NCBI RefSeq assembly: GCF_023111095.1
Contig: NZ_JALGYW010000014.1
Coordinates: 1-64,000, forward strand
Reading direction: 5' to 3'
DNA length: 64,000 nt
Origin: Maribellus sp. YY47
GTDB taxonomy: Bacteria; Bacteroidota; Bacteroidia; Bacteroidales; Prolixibacteraceae
Shown: in pieces, positions 53,804-62,637 of the stretch
Layout of the letters: the number at the start of each line of letters is the position of its first letter
Position numbering within the stretch: the stretch's first letter is position 1
Program-made: the position numbers and the translations under genes
The notes under the pieces: model-generated
What the model was told of the DNA's origin: nothing
What the model saw: the letters and a program-made list of their open reading frames with translations, nothing else
Databases searched by the model: none

Positions 53804-54796
53804 TTAAGCCTGGCTGATTGCAACAGCAACAGCAACAGAAGCACCAACCATTGGGTTGTTACCCATTCCGATCAATCCCATCATCTCAACGTGAGCCGGA
53901 ACTGATGAAGAACCTGCGAACTGTGCATCAGAGTGCATACGGCCCATCGTATCTGTCATACCGTAAGAAGCAGGACCGGCAGCCATGTTATCCGGGTGAA
54001 GTGTACGACCAGTACCACCACCTGATGCTACTGAGAAGTATTTTTTACCTTGCTCGATACATTCTTTTTTGTACGTACCTGCAACAGGGTGCTGGAAACG
54101 GGTTGGGTTAGTTGAGTTACCTGTAATCGATACATCAACACCTTCGCTGTGAAGAATGGCAACACCTTCGCGTACATCGTTGGCACCGTAGCAGTTTACT
54201 TTTGCGCGATCGCCTTCAGAGTAGGCTTTGCGTTGTACTTCTTTCAATTCGCCTGTAGCATAATCGAAATCAGTTTGAACGTAGGTAAAACCATTGATAC
54301 GGGCAATAACTTTTGCGGCGTCTTTTCCTAAACCGTTCAGAATAACACGCAAAGGTTCTTTACGAACACGGTTAGCCGATTTTGCAATACCAATTGCACC
54401 TTCAGCAGCAGCGAATGATTCGTGTCCTGCCAGGAAAGCAAAACATTTAGTTTCGTCGCGAAGCAACATAGCAGCCAGGTTACCATGGCCGATACCTACT
54501 TTTCTGTCGTCGGCAACCGATCCCGGAATACAGAACGACTGTAAACCTTCACCTAAAGTTGCGGCAATGTCAGCAGCAGCTGTTTGTCCACGTTTAATGG
54601 CAACGGCAGCGCCTACAATGTACGACCACATGGCGTTTTCGAATGCGATAGGCTGAATGCCTTTAACGATTTCGTATACGTCAACACCTTTTTCATCACA
54701 TATTTTTTTGGCCTCTTCGATAGAAGAAATGCCGTTTGCGTTTAAGAATGCATCAATTTGTTTGATTCTTCTGTCGTAACTTTCAAATAATGGCAT
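53804..54796 (-). CDS. GGGtGRT protein
   Basis: 330 residues. The family's name motif is seen as SVASGGGTGRTLHPDNMAAGPASYGMTDTMGRMHSDAQF around residues 260-300. The N-terminal half has FENAMWSYIVGAAVAIKRGQTAAADIAATLGEGLQSFCIPGSVAD and KCFAFLAGHESFAAAEGAIGIAKSANRVRKEPLRVILNGLGKDAAKVIARINGFTYVQTDFDY. It has no signal peptide. GGGtGRT proteins occur next to a NifU-like scaffold, as here, in anaerobes. They are thought to work with iron-sulfur proteins, but the activity is not established. Confidence 0.85.
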   Translation of the reverse strand: MPLFESYDRRIKQIDAFLNANGISSIEEAKKICDEKGVDVYEIVKGIQPIAFENAMWSYIVGAAVAIKRGQTAAADIAATLGEGLQSFCIPGSVADDRKVGIGHGNLAAMLLRDETKCFAFLAGHESFAAAEGAIGIAKSANRVRKEPLRVILNGLGKDAAKVIARINGFTYVQTDFDYATGELKEVQRKAYSEGDRAKVNCYGANDVREGVAILHSEGVDVSITGNSTNPTRFQHPVAGTYKKECIEQGKKYFSVASGGGTGRTLHPDNMAAGPASYGMTDTMGRMHSDAQFAGSSSVPAHVEMMGLIGMGNNPMVGASVAVAVAISQA

Positions 54797-54807
54797 AATT
54801 TTTTCTC

Positions 54808-55500
54808 CTATTCTTTACGTGGGTCAATAACTTTAACTGCATCAGCGATACGGCCATATTTTCCTGAAGCTTTTTGAACTGCTTCGTTAGCGTCCATACC
54901 TGTTTTGATCATATCCATCATACGACCAAGGTTTACAAATTCGTAACCGATAATTTCGCTGTCAGCGTCCAAACCGATTTTTGTAATGTAACCTTCAGCC
55001 ATTTCAAGGTAACGGGGACCTTTTGCTGTTGTTCCGTACAAAGTACCGGTTACTCCACGAAGACCTTTTCCTAAATCTTCAAGACCGGCGCCGATTGGAA
55101 GACCACCTTCAGAGAAAGCACTTTGAGTACGACCGTATACAATTTGTAAGAAAAGTTCGCGCATGGCAGTGTTGATTGCATCGCAAACAAGGTCGGTATT
55201 CAATGCTTCAAGAATTGTTTTTCCGGGAAGAATTTCAGAAGCCATGGCAGCTGAGTGAGTCATACCGGTGCAACCGATCGTTTCAACCAATGCTTCTTCA
55301 ATAATACCATCTTTCACATTCAGGGTTAGTTTACATGCACCTTGTTGCGGAGCACACCAACCTACACCGTGGGTTAAACCCGAAATGTCTGAAACTTGTT
55401 TGGCTTTTACCCAACGTCCTTCTTCCGGAATTGGAGCCGGGCCATGATTTGTACCTTGTGCTACACAAATCATACCTTCTACTTCGTGTGTAAAACTCAT
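54808..55500 (-). CDS. NifU-like iron-sulfur scaffold-type protein
   Basis: 230 residues from the ATG at 55500 (MSFTHEVEGMICVAQGTNHG). The open frame extends 63 bp further upstream into text without family character. It shares with NifU/IscU scaffolds the three cysteines at GVGWCAPQQGACK, TIGCTGMTHSAAMASEILPG and LVCDAINTAMRELFLQIVYGRTQ. Paired with the GGGtGRT gene 12 bp downstream, it is likely part of an iron-sulfur assembly or redox module. Function inferred from neighbour and sequence pattern. Confidence 0.75.
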   Translation of the reverse strand: MSFTHEVEGMICVAQGTNHGPAPIPEEGRWVKAKQVSDISGLTHGVGWCAPQQGACKLTLNVKDGIIEEALVETIGCTGMTHSAAMASEILPGKTILEALNTDLVCDAINTAMRELFLQIVYGRTQSAFSEGGLPIGAGLEDLGKGLRGVTGTLYGTTAKGPRYLEMAEGYITKIGLDADSEIIGYEFVNLGRMMDMIKTGMDANEAVQKASGKYGRIADAVKVIDPRKE

Positions 55501-55976
55501 TATAGTTAATTTTTGATTTTTTCGTAGTTGAAACAGCAAGCAGTAGCAGCGTTGTTCTGGCAACTAAAATCGGCTGTTTTAACGAGGCGTGAAAATATAA
55601 AATATTAGTCCATTACTGCCTGAAGGATTGCTAATTGAAGTCAGTAAAAACTTTATTAACATTTAGTTAAAATATTGAAATAAAGGATATTAAGGTGTTT
55701 TATTTTGGCGGTGTACCTGTAATTCGCTGAACTTCATTGAGCAGACGCTACTTAAGCCAAATTATTATCGGTCTTGTTTTGAATGATTATAAATCGATAA
55801 TACAATGATTTTGCCATTTAAAATTATTTAGCCGGGCTTTACCGGAACAAGTTCAAACTTGCGGAGGCTACATTTATTTACTAATGGGGCTGGTTTATGT
55901 TCAGCGATATTGTGAACCCGCTTCGGTTGGCAACGGAGGTTTTTATTTTTGGGGGACAAAATATGGATCGAAGGGC
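55501..55976. other. Gene-free stretch between NifU-like and DUF190 genes
   Basis: About 475 bp, AT-rich, with no supportable gene. It should contain the promoter of the NifU-like/GGGtGRT pair, but no perfect -7 box was found. Confidence 0.45.
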
Positions 55977-56333
55977 TTATCTGTATTTCTCTCCTTTTTC
56001 GTAGCGAATTACACTTAGTTCCTGGAAAGTCACCAGTCCGCCACGTTTACTGGCTTCCATAATTTTGTTCACCTTTTCAGAAAACTGATCGAGCTTTTCA
56101 ATATTGTCGATGATTTCGATGATCACCGGTAAATCGTTTGATAACGCAAAAATCTTCATGGTGTGAATAGAGTGGCTGGCTCCGTACGACATAACACCTT
56201 TGTAAACGGTAGCTCCTGCCAGACCCGCATTTCGCGCTTCAAAAACAATTTCCTCGAACAGCACCCGCCCGTTGATTTTGTCGGATTCTCCAACATAAAT
56301 TTTAAGAATCCCGGTTTTTTCAGATGTATTCAT
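55977..56333 (-). CDS. DUF190-family protein
   Basis: 118 residues of the DUF190 (PII-like) fold: KIYVGESDKINGRVLFEEIVFEARNAGLAGATVYKGVMSYGASHSIHTMKIFALSNDLPVIIEIID, which includes the conserved GARNxGLxGATVxRGxxGFG-like stretch. The protein is thought to bind a nucleotide or ion and regulate a partner. It is downstream of crcB, and DUF190 and CrcB are often neighbours, so a link to fluoride export is plausible. Confidence 0.9.
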   Translation of the reverse strand: MNTSEKTGILKIYVGESDKINGRVLFEEIVFEARNAGLAGATVYKGVMSYGASHSIHTMKIFALSNDLPVIIEIIDNIEKLDQFSEKVNKIMEASKRGGLVTFQELSVIRYEKGEKYR

Positions 56334-56443
56334 AGTTGTATGATTTAGATGGATGTCTTTTCTATTCGGTTTACCGATTTTGTATAAAACAGGTTTCAGC
56401 TTAGGGGGAAATTTTGGAATAGAAAAACAGAGGACGTTTATTT

Positions 56444-56824
56444 CTAAAAAATCACTTTCACCAGAATCATTCCGAGATAAACAGCCAGCAAGCCAAAAAA
56501 CAAACTGCCCCCAACGTTCCAGGTAAATTGCCCGTAAACACCGTCTTTCAGCATCATTAAATTATTATAGGCAAACGACGAGAAGGTGGTAAAACCACCG
56601 CAAATTCCTACTGCCAAAAACATTCTCCATTCGGCACTTAGCAGGTTTCCTTTTTGTGCCAGGGCAAAAACGATCCCGATAATAAAACTGCCGGCGATGT
56701 TGGCAATAAAGGTTCCCCACGGGAAAGTGCTCGATAACCCTTTTTCAACCAGCAGCTGAACCAAATAGCGCATTACGCTTCCGATAAATCCTCCGGTTCC
56801 GACAATTAAAATGGTTCGCAGCAT
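56444..56824 (-). CDS. crcB: Fluoride channel CrcB/FluC
   Basis: 126 residues from the ATG at 56824 (MLRTILIVGTGGFIGSVMRYLVQLLVEKG). Four helices carry the family motifs GTFIANIAGSFIIG (with the conserved Asn) and VGICGGFTTFSSFAYN (the TTFSxF fluoride-path motif). Length and motifs agree with a dimeric fluoride channel in the inner membrane. It is followed by the DUF190 gene. No fluoride riboswitch is seen upstream. Confidence 0.93.
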   Translation of the reverse strand: MLRTILIVGTGGFIGSVMRYLVQLLVEKGLSSTFPWGTFIANIAGSFIIGIVFALAQKGNLLSAEWRMFLAVGICGGFTTFSSFAYNNLMMLKDGVYGQFTWNVGGSLFFGLLAVYLGMILVKVIF

Positions 56825-56833
56825 ATTATTAGC

Positions 56834-56841
56834 TATTTTTG
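56834..56841 (+). promoter_or_regulatory. -7 promoter box of the PBP4 gene
   Basis: TATTTTTG, a perfect TAnnTTTG match, lies 21 nt before the ATG at 56863, supporting that start over the TTG inside the box. Confidence 0.55.
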
Positions 56842-56862
56842 AGCTTTTCAAAAGTAATAAAA

Positions 56863-58290
56863 ATGATGGTACGCATTTTCCTCCTCTCAATAATTAGCCT
56901 TTTATCGTTAAGTAGTTTTGCTCAGAATCACTTCCCTGATGCCGTTTCTGCGTTGTTGGAGAAGGCAGAATACCGGAGCGCTTCGGTAGGTATCGACGTA
57001 GTCTCTTTTGAGTCAGAAGAAAATATATATAGCCTGAATGCCAATAAATTATTCATTCCGGCTTCTACCATGAAATTGATCACCGCGGCAACGGCATTGA
57101 ATATTTTAGGTGACGATTATCAATTTAAAACGATGATTGGCTACGACGGAAAAATCAACGAAAAGGGGGAATTAAAAGGCAACCTGGTTGTAAAAGGAGG
57201 AGCCGATCCTGCTTTGGGGTCGGAATATTTTCAGGATCATTATTTTCATTTTCTCACGGAATGGGTGCACAAAATTTCGGAGGCCGGCATTAAAAAAATC
57301 ACAGGCGATTTGGTGATGGATGGATCGATTTACGATTCGGAAAAAGTTCCGGCGACCTGGATTTGGGAAGACCTGGGGAATTACTTTGGAGCAGGTCCCG
57401 ATGCATTTACGGTTTACGACAACATGTTTCGGATTACGTTCCGTTCACCCCAAAAGGTGGGTGAATTGACCGAGGTGCTTACTACTTATCCCAAAATACC
57501 GGGGATTGAGTTTCGCAACGAAGTGCTGTCTTCGGAGGTGAACCGCGATAATGCCTATGTTTTTGGCAGTCCGCTCGACAAAAAAAGAGTACTGAGGGGA
57601 ACCATTCCGGCCAACCGTAAGGCTTTTACCATTAAGGCATCTATGCCCGATCCTGCGAGTGTTTTAGCCAGCGAACTGATGGGAGAGTTTACCAAAGCAG
57701 GCATTTTTCTGGAGGGTAATATTGTATTCCGAAAAGTGGAGGAGAAGGATTTCGAGAATATTTATATTCAGACTTCGCCCCGGTTATCCGAGATTGTCAA
57801 GGTATTGAATCACGAAAGCGTAAATCTTTTTGCCGAACATCTTTTAAAACAAATTGCAGTGGAAAAGGCCGGAGTCGGCAACAGAGAATCCGGAATCGAT
57901 AGCGTAATGGATTTCTGGAAGAGCAAGGGGCTTGAAACCGAAGATTTAATAATGGAAGATGGAAGTGGTCTGTCGCATTTTAATGCCGTTTCGCCTCGGT
58001 TCTTTATCCAGTTGCTTAAGTCGATGGCCGGTAATGAGGCCTTTGTAGCCTCTCTTCCTTCATCGGGAAACGGGACCATGTATTTGTTTGATAAGAACCT
58101 TTTCCCCAACAACGCCTTGCAGGCCAAAAGCGGATCGATGACCCGGGTGCGCTGTTATGCCGGTTATCTCACAGCTGATTCCGGAAAGAAATTGATGTTT
58201 TCGATGATGTTTAATCACTTCCACGGATCGCATTCGGCTTTGGTAAAGGAAATTGAAAAACTGCTGGTGGTTTTAAAGCAGGAAAATTAG
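56863..58290 (+). CDS. dacB: D-alanyl-D-alanine carboxypeptidase/endopeptidase (PBP4, S13)
   Basis: About 475 residues from MMVRIFLLSIISLLSLSSFAQ, a clear signal peptide. Catalytic motifs of the S13 family are visible: SxxK as IPASTMKLITAATALNIL, SxN as NHESVNLFAEHLLKQ, and KTG-like KSG as QAKSGSMTRV. The inserted domain between SxxK and SxN is present (about residues 95-280), typical of PBP4. It trims or cleaves peptidoglycan crosslinks in the periplasm. A TATTTTTG box immediately upstream supports the chosen start. Confidence 0.92.
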   Translation: MMVRIFLLSIISLLSLSSFAQNHFPDAVSALLEKAEYRSASVGIDVVSFESEENIYSLNANKLFIPASTMKLITAATALNILGDDYQFKTMIGYDGKINEKGELKGNLVVKGGADPALGSEYFQDHYFHFLTEWVHKISEAGIKKITGDLVMDGSIYDSEKVPATWIWEDLGNYFGAGPDAFTVYDNMFRITFRSPQKVGELTEVLTTYPKIPGIEFRNEVLSSEVNRDNAYVFGSPLDKKRVLRGTIPANRKAFTIKASMPDPASVLASELMGEFTKAGIFLEGNIVFRKVEEKDFENIYIQTSPRLSEIVKVLNHESVNLFAEHLLKQIAVEKAGVGNRESGIDSVMDFWKSKGLETEDLIMEDGSGLSHFNAVSPRFFIQLLKSMAGNEAFVASLPSSGNGTMYLFDKNLFPNNALQAKSGSMTRVRCYAGYLTADSGKKLMFSMMFNHFHGSHSALVKEIEKLLVVLKQEN

Positions 58291-58736
58291 CAACTTAATT
58301 TAGATTCCGGTCTCTCATGTATACCAGTATGCTATTGGGAAAGTGTGTAACATTGGTATCAAAATTTCACCCGAAAAGCTTGTAAATATGAGCTTGCTTT
58401 TGATATTTCGTTCAATATTATTTTAATCATTCTTTCCTCGCAAAAAATTTAAATAATTTTTATTTCAGGAATAAATGCTTTCGTAATAGCATTGATTAGT
58501 AGAGGTTTGGGGTTGCTTGTTTATTTAGAATCAATAAAAGTATTGACAAGTATATCTTATTGTCGTAACTTGCTTTAACTGTTAAATCACTTGAATTCTT
58601 TTTTTGAATTCATTTTAGTACAGAAGATAGACGCCAAAGCCCTTTTATCATTAGAATTTTGTATGTAGCCCTTTAGGGATGCAGAATGTTTGTGTGTGTA
58701 GGTTTTTAAAATTTACAAACCCTAACGTGTATAATA
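58291..58736. other. Gene-free stretch upstream of the injection-system operon
   Basis: About 450 bp with no supportable gene. It carries the probable operon promoter at 58543-58573 and a long AT-rich leader. AGTGTGTAACAT near 58343 resembles the end of the 41-bp element but the rest does not fit. Confidence 0.5.
58543..58573 (+). promoter_or_regulatory. Probable promoter of the eCIS operon
   Basis: TTGACA at 58543 supplies a -33 TTG. TAACTTGC at 58566, a near match to TAnnTTTG, follows after 20 bp, the usual spacing in Bacteroidota. Transcription would leave a leader of about 160 nt. Confidence 0.45.
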
Positions 58737-59330
58737 ATGATATACGAAACCTTACAAATTCTAAAAGAACAGCTCGAAAAATATTTTGAAGAAGTAGGCC
58801 TAAACGTATCGCTCACCCTGGAAAACGTTGCTTTATGGGAATCCGGTTCGAAAGATGCCGACAAGTTAGACGGGAAAGTTATTCTGACTCTGCTTAACAT
58901 TGAAGAAGAGGTGACCATGAAGAATATTACGGCCACCCGCGTTGTGAAAAATAAAACGGAATACCGGAATCCTCCCGTAAACCTGAATATCTATCTCCTG
59001 GTAAGTGCAAATTGTAACACTTACGACTATTCCTTGCGCAGTGTTTCCCGGACACTCGAATTTTTCCAGGGGAAGCGGATCTTTACTTCATCCAACACCA
59101 TTTATAACCGCGCTAATATGTCGTTCGATGTGCTCGATTATTTCAAGTTTATCGTCGATTTGTACACCCCCGGATTTGAAGTGGTCAATCATATTTGGGG
59201 AACACTTGGCGGCCGGCAATTGCCTTCGGTTTTGTACAAGATCCAGATTTTGCAAATCGACAGGGAGAAAAAACTATCAACCCGAGAAGTGATCACACAC
59301 ATTGGAGGAACCCTCGAAAATTTACAATAA
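58737..59330 (+). CDS. DUF4255 / Pvc16-like eCIS protein
   Basis: 197 residues. The DUF4255 pattern covers the whole protein: MIYETLQILKEQLEKYFEEVGL, WESGSKDADKLDGKVILTLLNIEEE, YRNPPVNLNIYLLVSANCNTYDYSLRSVSRTLEFFQGKRIF, and LPSVLYKIQILQIDREKK. In PVC- and Afp-type systems the related Pvc16 protein caps or terminates the sheath-tube assembly. It is the first gene of the operon and is followed 1 bp later by the unknown 292-residue protein. Confidence 0.83.
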   Translation: MIYETLQILKEQLEKYFEEVGLNVSLTLENVALWESGSKDADKLDGKVILTLLNIEEEVTMKNITATRVVKNKTEYRNPPVNLNIYLLVSANCNTYDYSLRSVSRTLEFFQGKRIFTSSNTIYNRANMSFDVLDYFKFIVDLYTPGFEVVNHIWGTLGGRQLPSVLYKIQILQIDREKKLSTREVITHIGGTLENLQ

Positions 59331-59331
59331 A

Positions 59332-60210
59332 ATGGCATTTTCAATAAAATATAAACCGCTTTTCGAAGTGAGGATATTTCACCAGTATTTTCTGAATAAA
59401 GGAACAAGTGACTTTTTCTCGATGAGCGAAGCGGACAAAGAAAAACAGCTTGCCGGCTACAAAGTCTCAAAATTCTTGTTGGTTTTCCCTACAGCAAAAA
59501 GCCGCAATTTACTGGCCGGTCAGCATTTGGTCTTCTCATTGACGAACACCGGCTTCATGATTTGGGTGCAGGTAACCGATGCGAATGATAACATTCCTCT
59601 TATTTCGTTAGATGATGCATTGGAACTTACCTTTTTGTTGCAACCATTAAATCACACATTCATTAATTGTACCAATCTTAAGTTTTCGAGCGCCGGCAAG
59701 CTGTTTTTCTTTGGTAATACAAAACCCGGTTCAGAGCCGGTTTCCTTTCCGCAAATTAAGTTACTGAATCATCACCTGGTGGTGTCCGAAGATTTTTTGT
59801 TGACGGCTGATGGCGAGAAAAATCTGAAATCGGAATTAACACCTGCCGAACAAAATAAAAATTTGTTTGGGCTCATAAAAATCAGAATGAAAGCAGATGT
59901 TGCTTCATTGAATATTACAGAGAATCCCAACCAAATAAAGACCCCCATTCCCATTTTTGAAATTCTATTGGAAAACCGAAAAACGGTCTGGCGTTACTTT
60001 TTCAACGAAAAACCGAAAGTAAAACCACATGATAGTGTAACAGAGGAAACCGCATCGGGACTGCAACTCATTACAAAAGATCCTCAACCCTTAACCGAAA
60101 AAGGTTTTGTTTCGATTGAACTGGACGGAAGTGAGCTTCCAAATCCTGATGCCCAGGTTGTCAAGCCCAATTCCTCTGACAATAAAATATACTCAGAAAT
60201 ATACATGTAA
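59332..60210 (+). CDS. Unrecognised eCIS-operon protein (292 aa)
   Basis: 292 residues from MAFSIKYKPLFEVRIFHQYFLNKG; an in-frame TTG-type start 30 bp upstream would overlap the DUF4255 gene and is not favoured. Mostly beta-strands and polar loops; no signal peptide, no membrane segment. Segments include FLLVFPTAKSRNLLAGQHLVFSLTNTGFMIWV and RYFFNEKPKVKPHD. Position between DUF4255 and sheath genes suggests a structural role at the distal end or a tail-length or cap factor (inference). I do not recognise the family. Confidence 0.6.
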   Translation: MAFSIKYKPLFEVRIFHQYFLNKGTSDFFSMSEADKEKQLAGYKVSKFLLVFPTAKSRNLLAGQHLVFSLTNTGFMIWVQVTDANDNIPLISLDDALELTFLLQPLNHTFINCTNLKFSSAGKLFFFGNTKPGSEPVSFPQIKLLNHHLVVSEDFLLTADGEKNLKSELTPAEQNKNLFGLIKIRMKADVASLNITENPNQIKTPIPIFEILLENRKTVWRYFFNEKPKVKPHDSVTEETASGLQLITKDPQPLTEKGFVSIELDGSELPNPDAQVVKPNSSDNKIYSEIYM

Positions 60211-60229
60211 CAATCAAAATTAAACAGTT

Positions 60230-62161
60230 ATGGCAACAACGTACAAAACACCCGGCGTTTATGTGGAAGAGATATCCATATTCCCGCCATCGGTCGCTCA
60301 GGTAGAGACCGCAGTCCCCGCCTTTATCGGCTACACCCAATCGGCTGTAATTGATGGCGTTGACTTTCATGCCGAAAGTATTCTCAAACCCATAAAAATT
60401 GGCTCGTTAAAAGAATACGAGTTCTTTTTTGGAGGCGCTCCCGATCCTACAACCATTAACATTGAATTGAAAGCTGATAACTCCGTGAAATCGGTAGTTG
60501 TAAATGGTTATTTCCTGTTATACGATTCACTGCGTATGTTTTTTGCCAACGGTGGTGGCGATTGTTTCATCGTATCGGTGGGAAGTTATGCCTCCGATCC
60601 GTTTGCCCCGGCAAATATTTCAAATACAAAAACGGCGCTGTTAAACGGACTGGCAACACTCGAAAAAGAAGACCTTCCGACACTGCTGGTGATTCCGGAA
60701 ACGGTTCATCTTTCAGAGGCCGGTGCCGGTGAAGTACATGCTGCCATGTTGATGCAGTGTAATAAATTGCAGGATCGTTTCTCTGTGATGGACATTGTAA
60801 ATGGCGACAAAGAAGCCACTCCAACCGCTGATCCTGTTTTGAAATTCAGGAACAATGTGGGGATGAACTACCTGAAATACGGTGCAGCCTACTATCCCTG
60901 GATCAAAACGACTTTGCCGTTTAAAATTGATTATGATGCAATTGTTACCGGAACCTATAAAAAGGGAGCCGACAGTAATTTCCCTGTAAAAACAGTCTTT
61001 AATAGCGGCCTAGTTGGTATAATTGATCAGCTGGATACAGATATTGCAGCAAAAGCTTCGGCCACCGCATTAACAGCAATAACTAGTCGTCCGCAACTGG
61101 TAGCACAGGCCGGAGTAATTTATGCGCGGTTTAAAGCATTTCACGACTTAACGTTTACGGATAATGATACCAACGATCCAAAATCGGCCGCCAGCCAGCA
61201 TGCGAAGGCGATCGACACAGACACACCCTTTCAGAAACTGGTAAAACTTTTCTACGAATATGTTTATTTCAGCGATGCTGATAACGGAAGTTCACCCGCT
61301 GGAACATGGGACGATCCAATTTTGACCCTGGCAGACTTCGGTACAGATTTCCCTGCTTATACTTTTGCTGCGCCTACTACAGATGCCAATGATATCTATA
61401 CCGCAACCAGTACGGCATTAAATGCAGCTCCTTATTTCATTGCGGTATACGACAAACTGAATGCTTTGATCAACAGTTTCTATGCTGAATTGACCGCCAC
61501 ACGGAAGTTCCGCACAGAAACACTGCAACAGATTGATCCGGTTTATTCGGGCATTATTGCTGCTATTCAGCAAAAAGGCGTGGTTTTGCCACCGAGTGGG
61601 GCAGTTGTTGGAATTTACGCGGCTGTTGACGAAAACCGGGGAGTTTGGAAGGCTCCGGCCAATGTCAGTATCTCGGCAGTTAAAGGACCTGCTGTTAATA
61701 TTACTTCCGAAGAGCAGGAAAGCCTGAATATTGATACAGAAGCAGGTAAATCGGTAAATGCCATTCGCGCTTTTACCGGAAAAGGGACTTTGATTTGGGG
61801 AGCGCGCACACTGGCCGGAAACGACAACGAATGGCGGTACATTTCGGTTCGCCGATTTTTCAATATGGTAGAAGAGTCGGTTAAGAAAGCCACCAGTGTT
61901 TTTGTGTTTGAACCCAACGACGCCAATACCTGGGTAAAGGTAAAGGCGATGATCGATAATTTTCTGAACAAACAGTGGAAGGCCGGCGCACTTGCCGGTG
62001 CAACACCCGATAAGGCTTATTTCGTAAAAGTGGGGCTGGGTGAAACCATGACGGCTCAGGATATTCTGGATGGTTACATGATCGTTGAAATCGGAATGGC
62101 AGCTGTCAGACCCGCAGAATTCATCGTTTTGAAATTCTCTCACAAAATGCAGGAAGCTTAA
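60230..62161 (+). CDS. Contractile tail sheath protein of an eCIS
   Basis: 643 residues. The start, TYKTPGVYVEEISIFPPSVAQVETAVPAFIGYTQ, and the end, GTLIWGARTLAGNDNEWRYISVRRFFNMVEESVKKATSVFVFEPND and GYMIVEIGMAAVRPAEFIVLKFSHK, are canonical sheath domains. Between YYPWIKTTLP (about 225) and VVLPPSGAVVGIYAAVDENRGVWKAPAN (about 450) sits an insertion of roughly 215 residues that the shorter PVC sheaths lack. It is probably exposed on the surface. Sheath subunits contract to drive the inner tube into the target. Only one sheath gene is visible. Confidence 0.92.
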   Translation: MATTYKTPGVYVEEISIFPPSVAQVETAVPAFIGYTQSAVIDGVDFHAESILKPIKIGSLKEYEFFFGGAPDPTTINIELKADNSVKSVVVNGYFLLYDSLRMFFANGGGDCFIVSVGSYASDPFAPANISNTKTALLNGLATLEKEDLPTLLVIPETVHLSEAGAGEVHAAMLMQCNKLQDRFSVMDIVNGDKEATPTADPVLKFRNNVGMNYLKYGAAYYPWIKTTLPFKIDYDAIVTGTYKKGADSNFPVKTVFNSGLVGIIDQLDTDIAAKASATALTAITSRPQLVAQAGVIYARFKAFHDLTFTDNDTNDPKSAASQHAKAIDTDTPFQKLVKLFYEYVYFSDADNGSSPAGTWDDPILTLADFGTDFPAYTFAAPTTDANDIYTATSTALNAAPYFIAVYDKLNALINSFYAELTATRKFRTETLQQIDPVYSGIIAAIQQKGVVLPPSGAVVGIYAAVDENRGVWKAPANVSISAVKGPAVNITSEEQESLNIDTEAGKSVNAIRAFTGKGTLIWGARTLAGNDNEWRYISVRRFFNMVEESVKKATSVFVFEPNDANTWVKVKAMIDNFLNKQWKAGALAGATPDKAYFVKVGLGETMTAQDILDGYMIVEIGMAAVRPAEFIVLKFSHKMQEA

Positions 62162-62190
62162 TAATCGAATAATCTTTAAATGTTATAGTT

Positions 62191-62637
62191 ATGGCAACAT
62201 CATATCCAATTCCAAAGTTTCATTTTAAAGTTAGCTTTGGTGATACAGAATTTAATTGCACAGAGGTTTCCGGCCTCGATTTCGAAGCCGAGGTGATCGA
62301 ATACCGTTCGGGCGCCGATGCTGAATACCACAAAACCAAACAGCCCGGTCTTTCCAAATACAGTAACATTACTTTAAAGCGGGGCACTTTTGTGGATAAA
62401 GGGCGCGAGTTCTACGAGAAGTGGATTAAAACCGTCTATTTTCAGGAAAAGGGCGAGCAGTTCAGGGGTGATCTGGTGATCAGTCTTTTGAATGAGAGCC
62501 ATGAACCGGTGGTGAGCTGGAAAGCGATTAACGCCTACATCACAAAAATTCAATCCACCGATTTAAAGGCTGACGGAAACGAAATTGCGATTGAAACAGC
62601 TGAGTTTGTGCATGAAAAACTGACCATGATCGAATGA
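62191..62637 (+). CDS. Inner tube protein (gp19 family) 1
   Basis: 148 residues of the T4 gp19/Hcp-like tube fold: YPIPKFHFKVSFGDTEFNCTEVSGLDFEAEVIEYRSGAD, YSNITLKRGTFVDKGREFYEKWIKTV, and VISLLNESHEPVVSWKAINAYITKIQSTDLKADGNEIAIETAEFVHE. It stacks as hexamers into the tube inside the sheath. Probably the main tube subunit (Pvc1-like) by its position directly after the sheath. The next gene overlaps its stop by 4 bp. Confidence 0.9.
   Translation: MATSYPIPKFHFKVSFGDTEFNCTEVSGLDFEAEVIEYRSGADAEYHKTKQPGLSKYSNITLKRGTFVDKGREFYEKWIKTVYFQEKGEQFRGDLVISLLNESHEPVVSWKAINAYITKIQSTDLKADGNEIAIETAEFVHEKLTMIE

Noticed and set aside
56825-56862. Fluoride riboswitch before crcB
   Set aside because: The gap to the divergent gene is under 40 bp and lacks the conserved riboswitch sequence.
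58313-58353. Possible fifth copy of the 41-bp element upstream of the eCIS operon
   Set aside because: Only the last part (GTGTAACAT) matches; the first half is shifted by 4 bp and matches about half of positions, and no -7 box lies 19 nt beyond.
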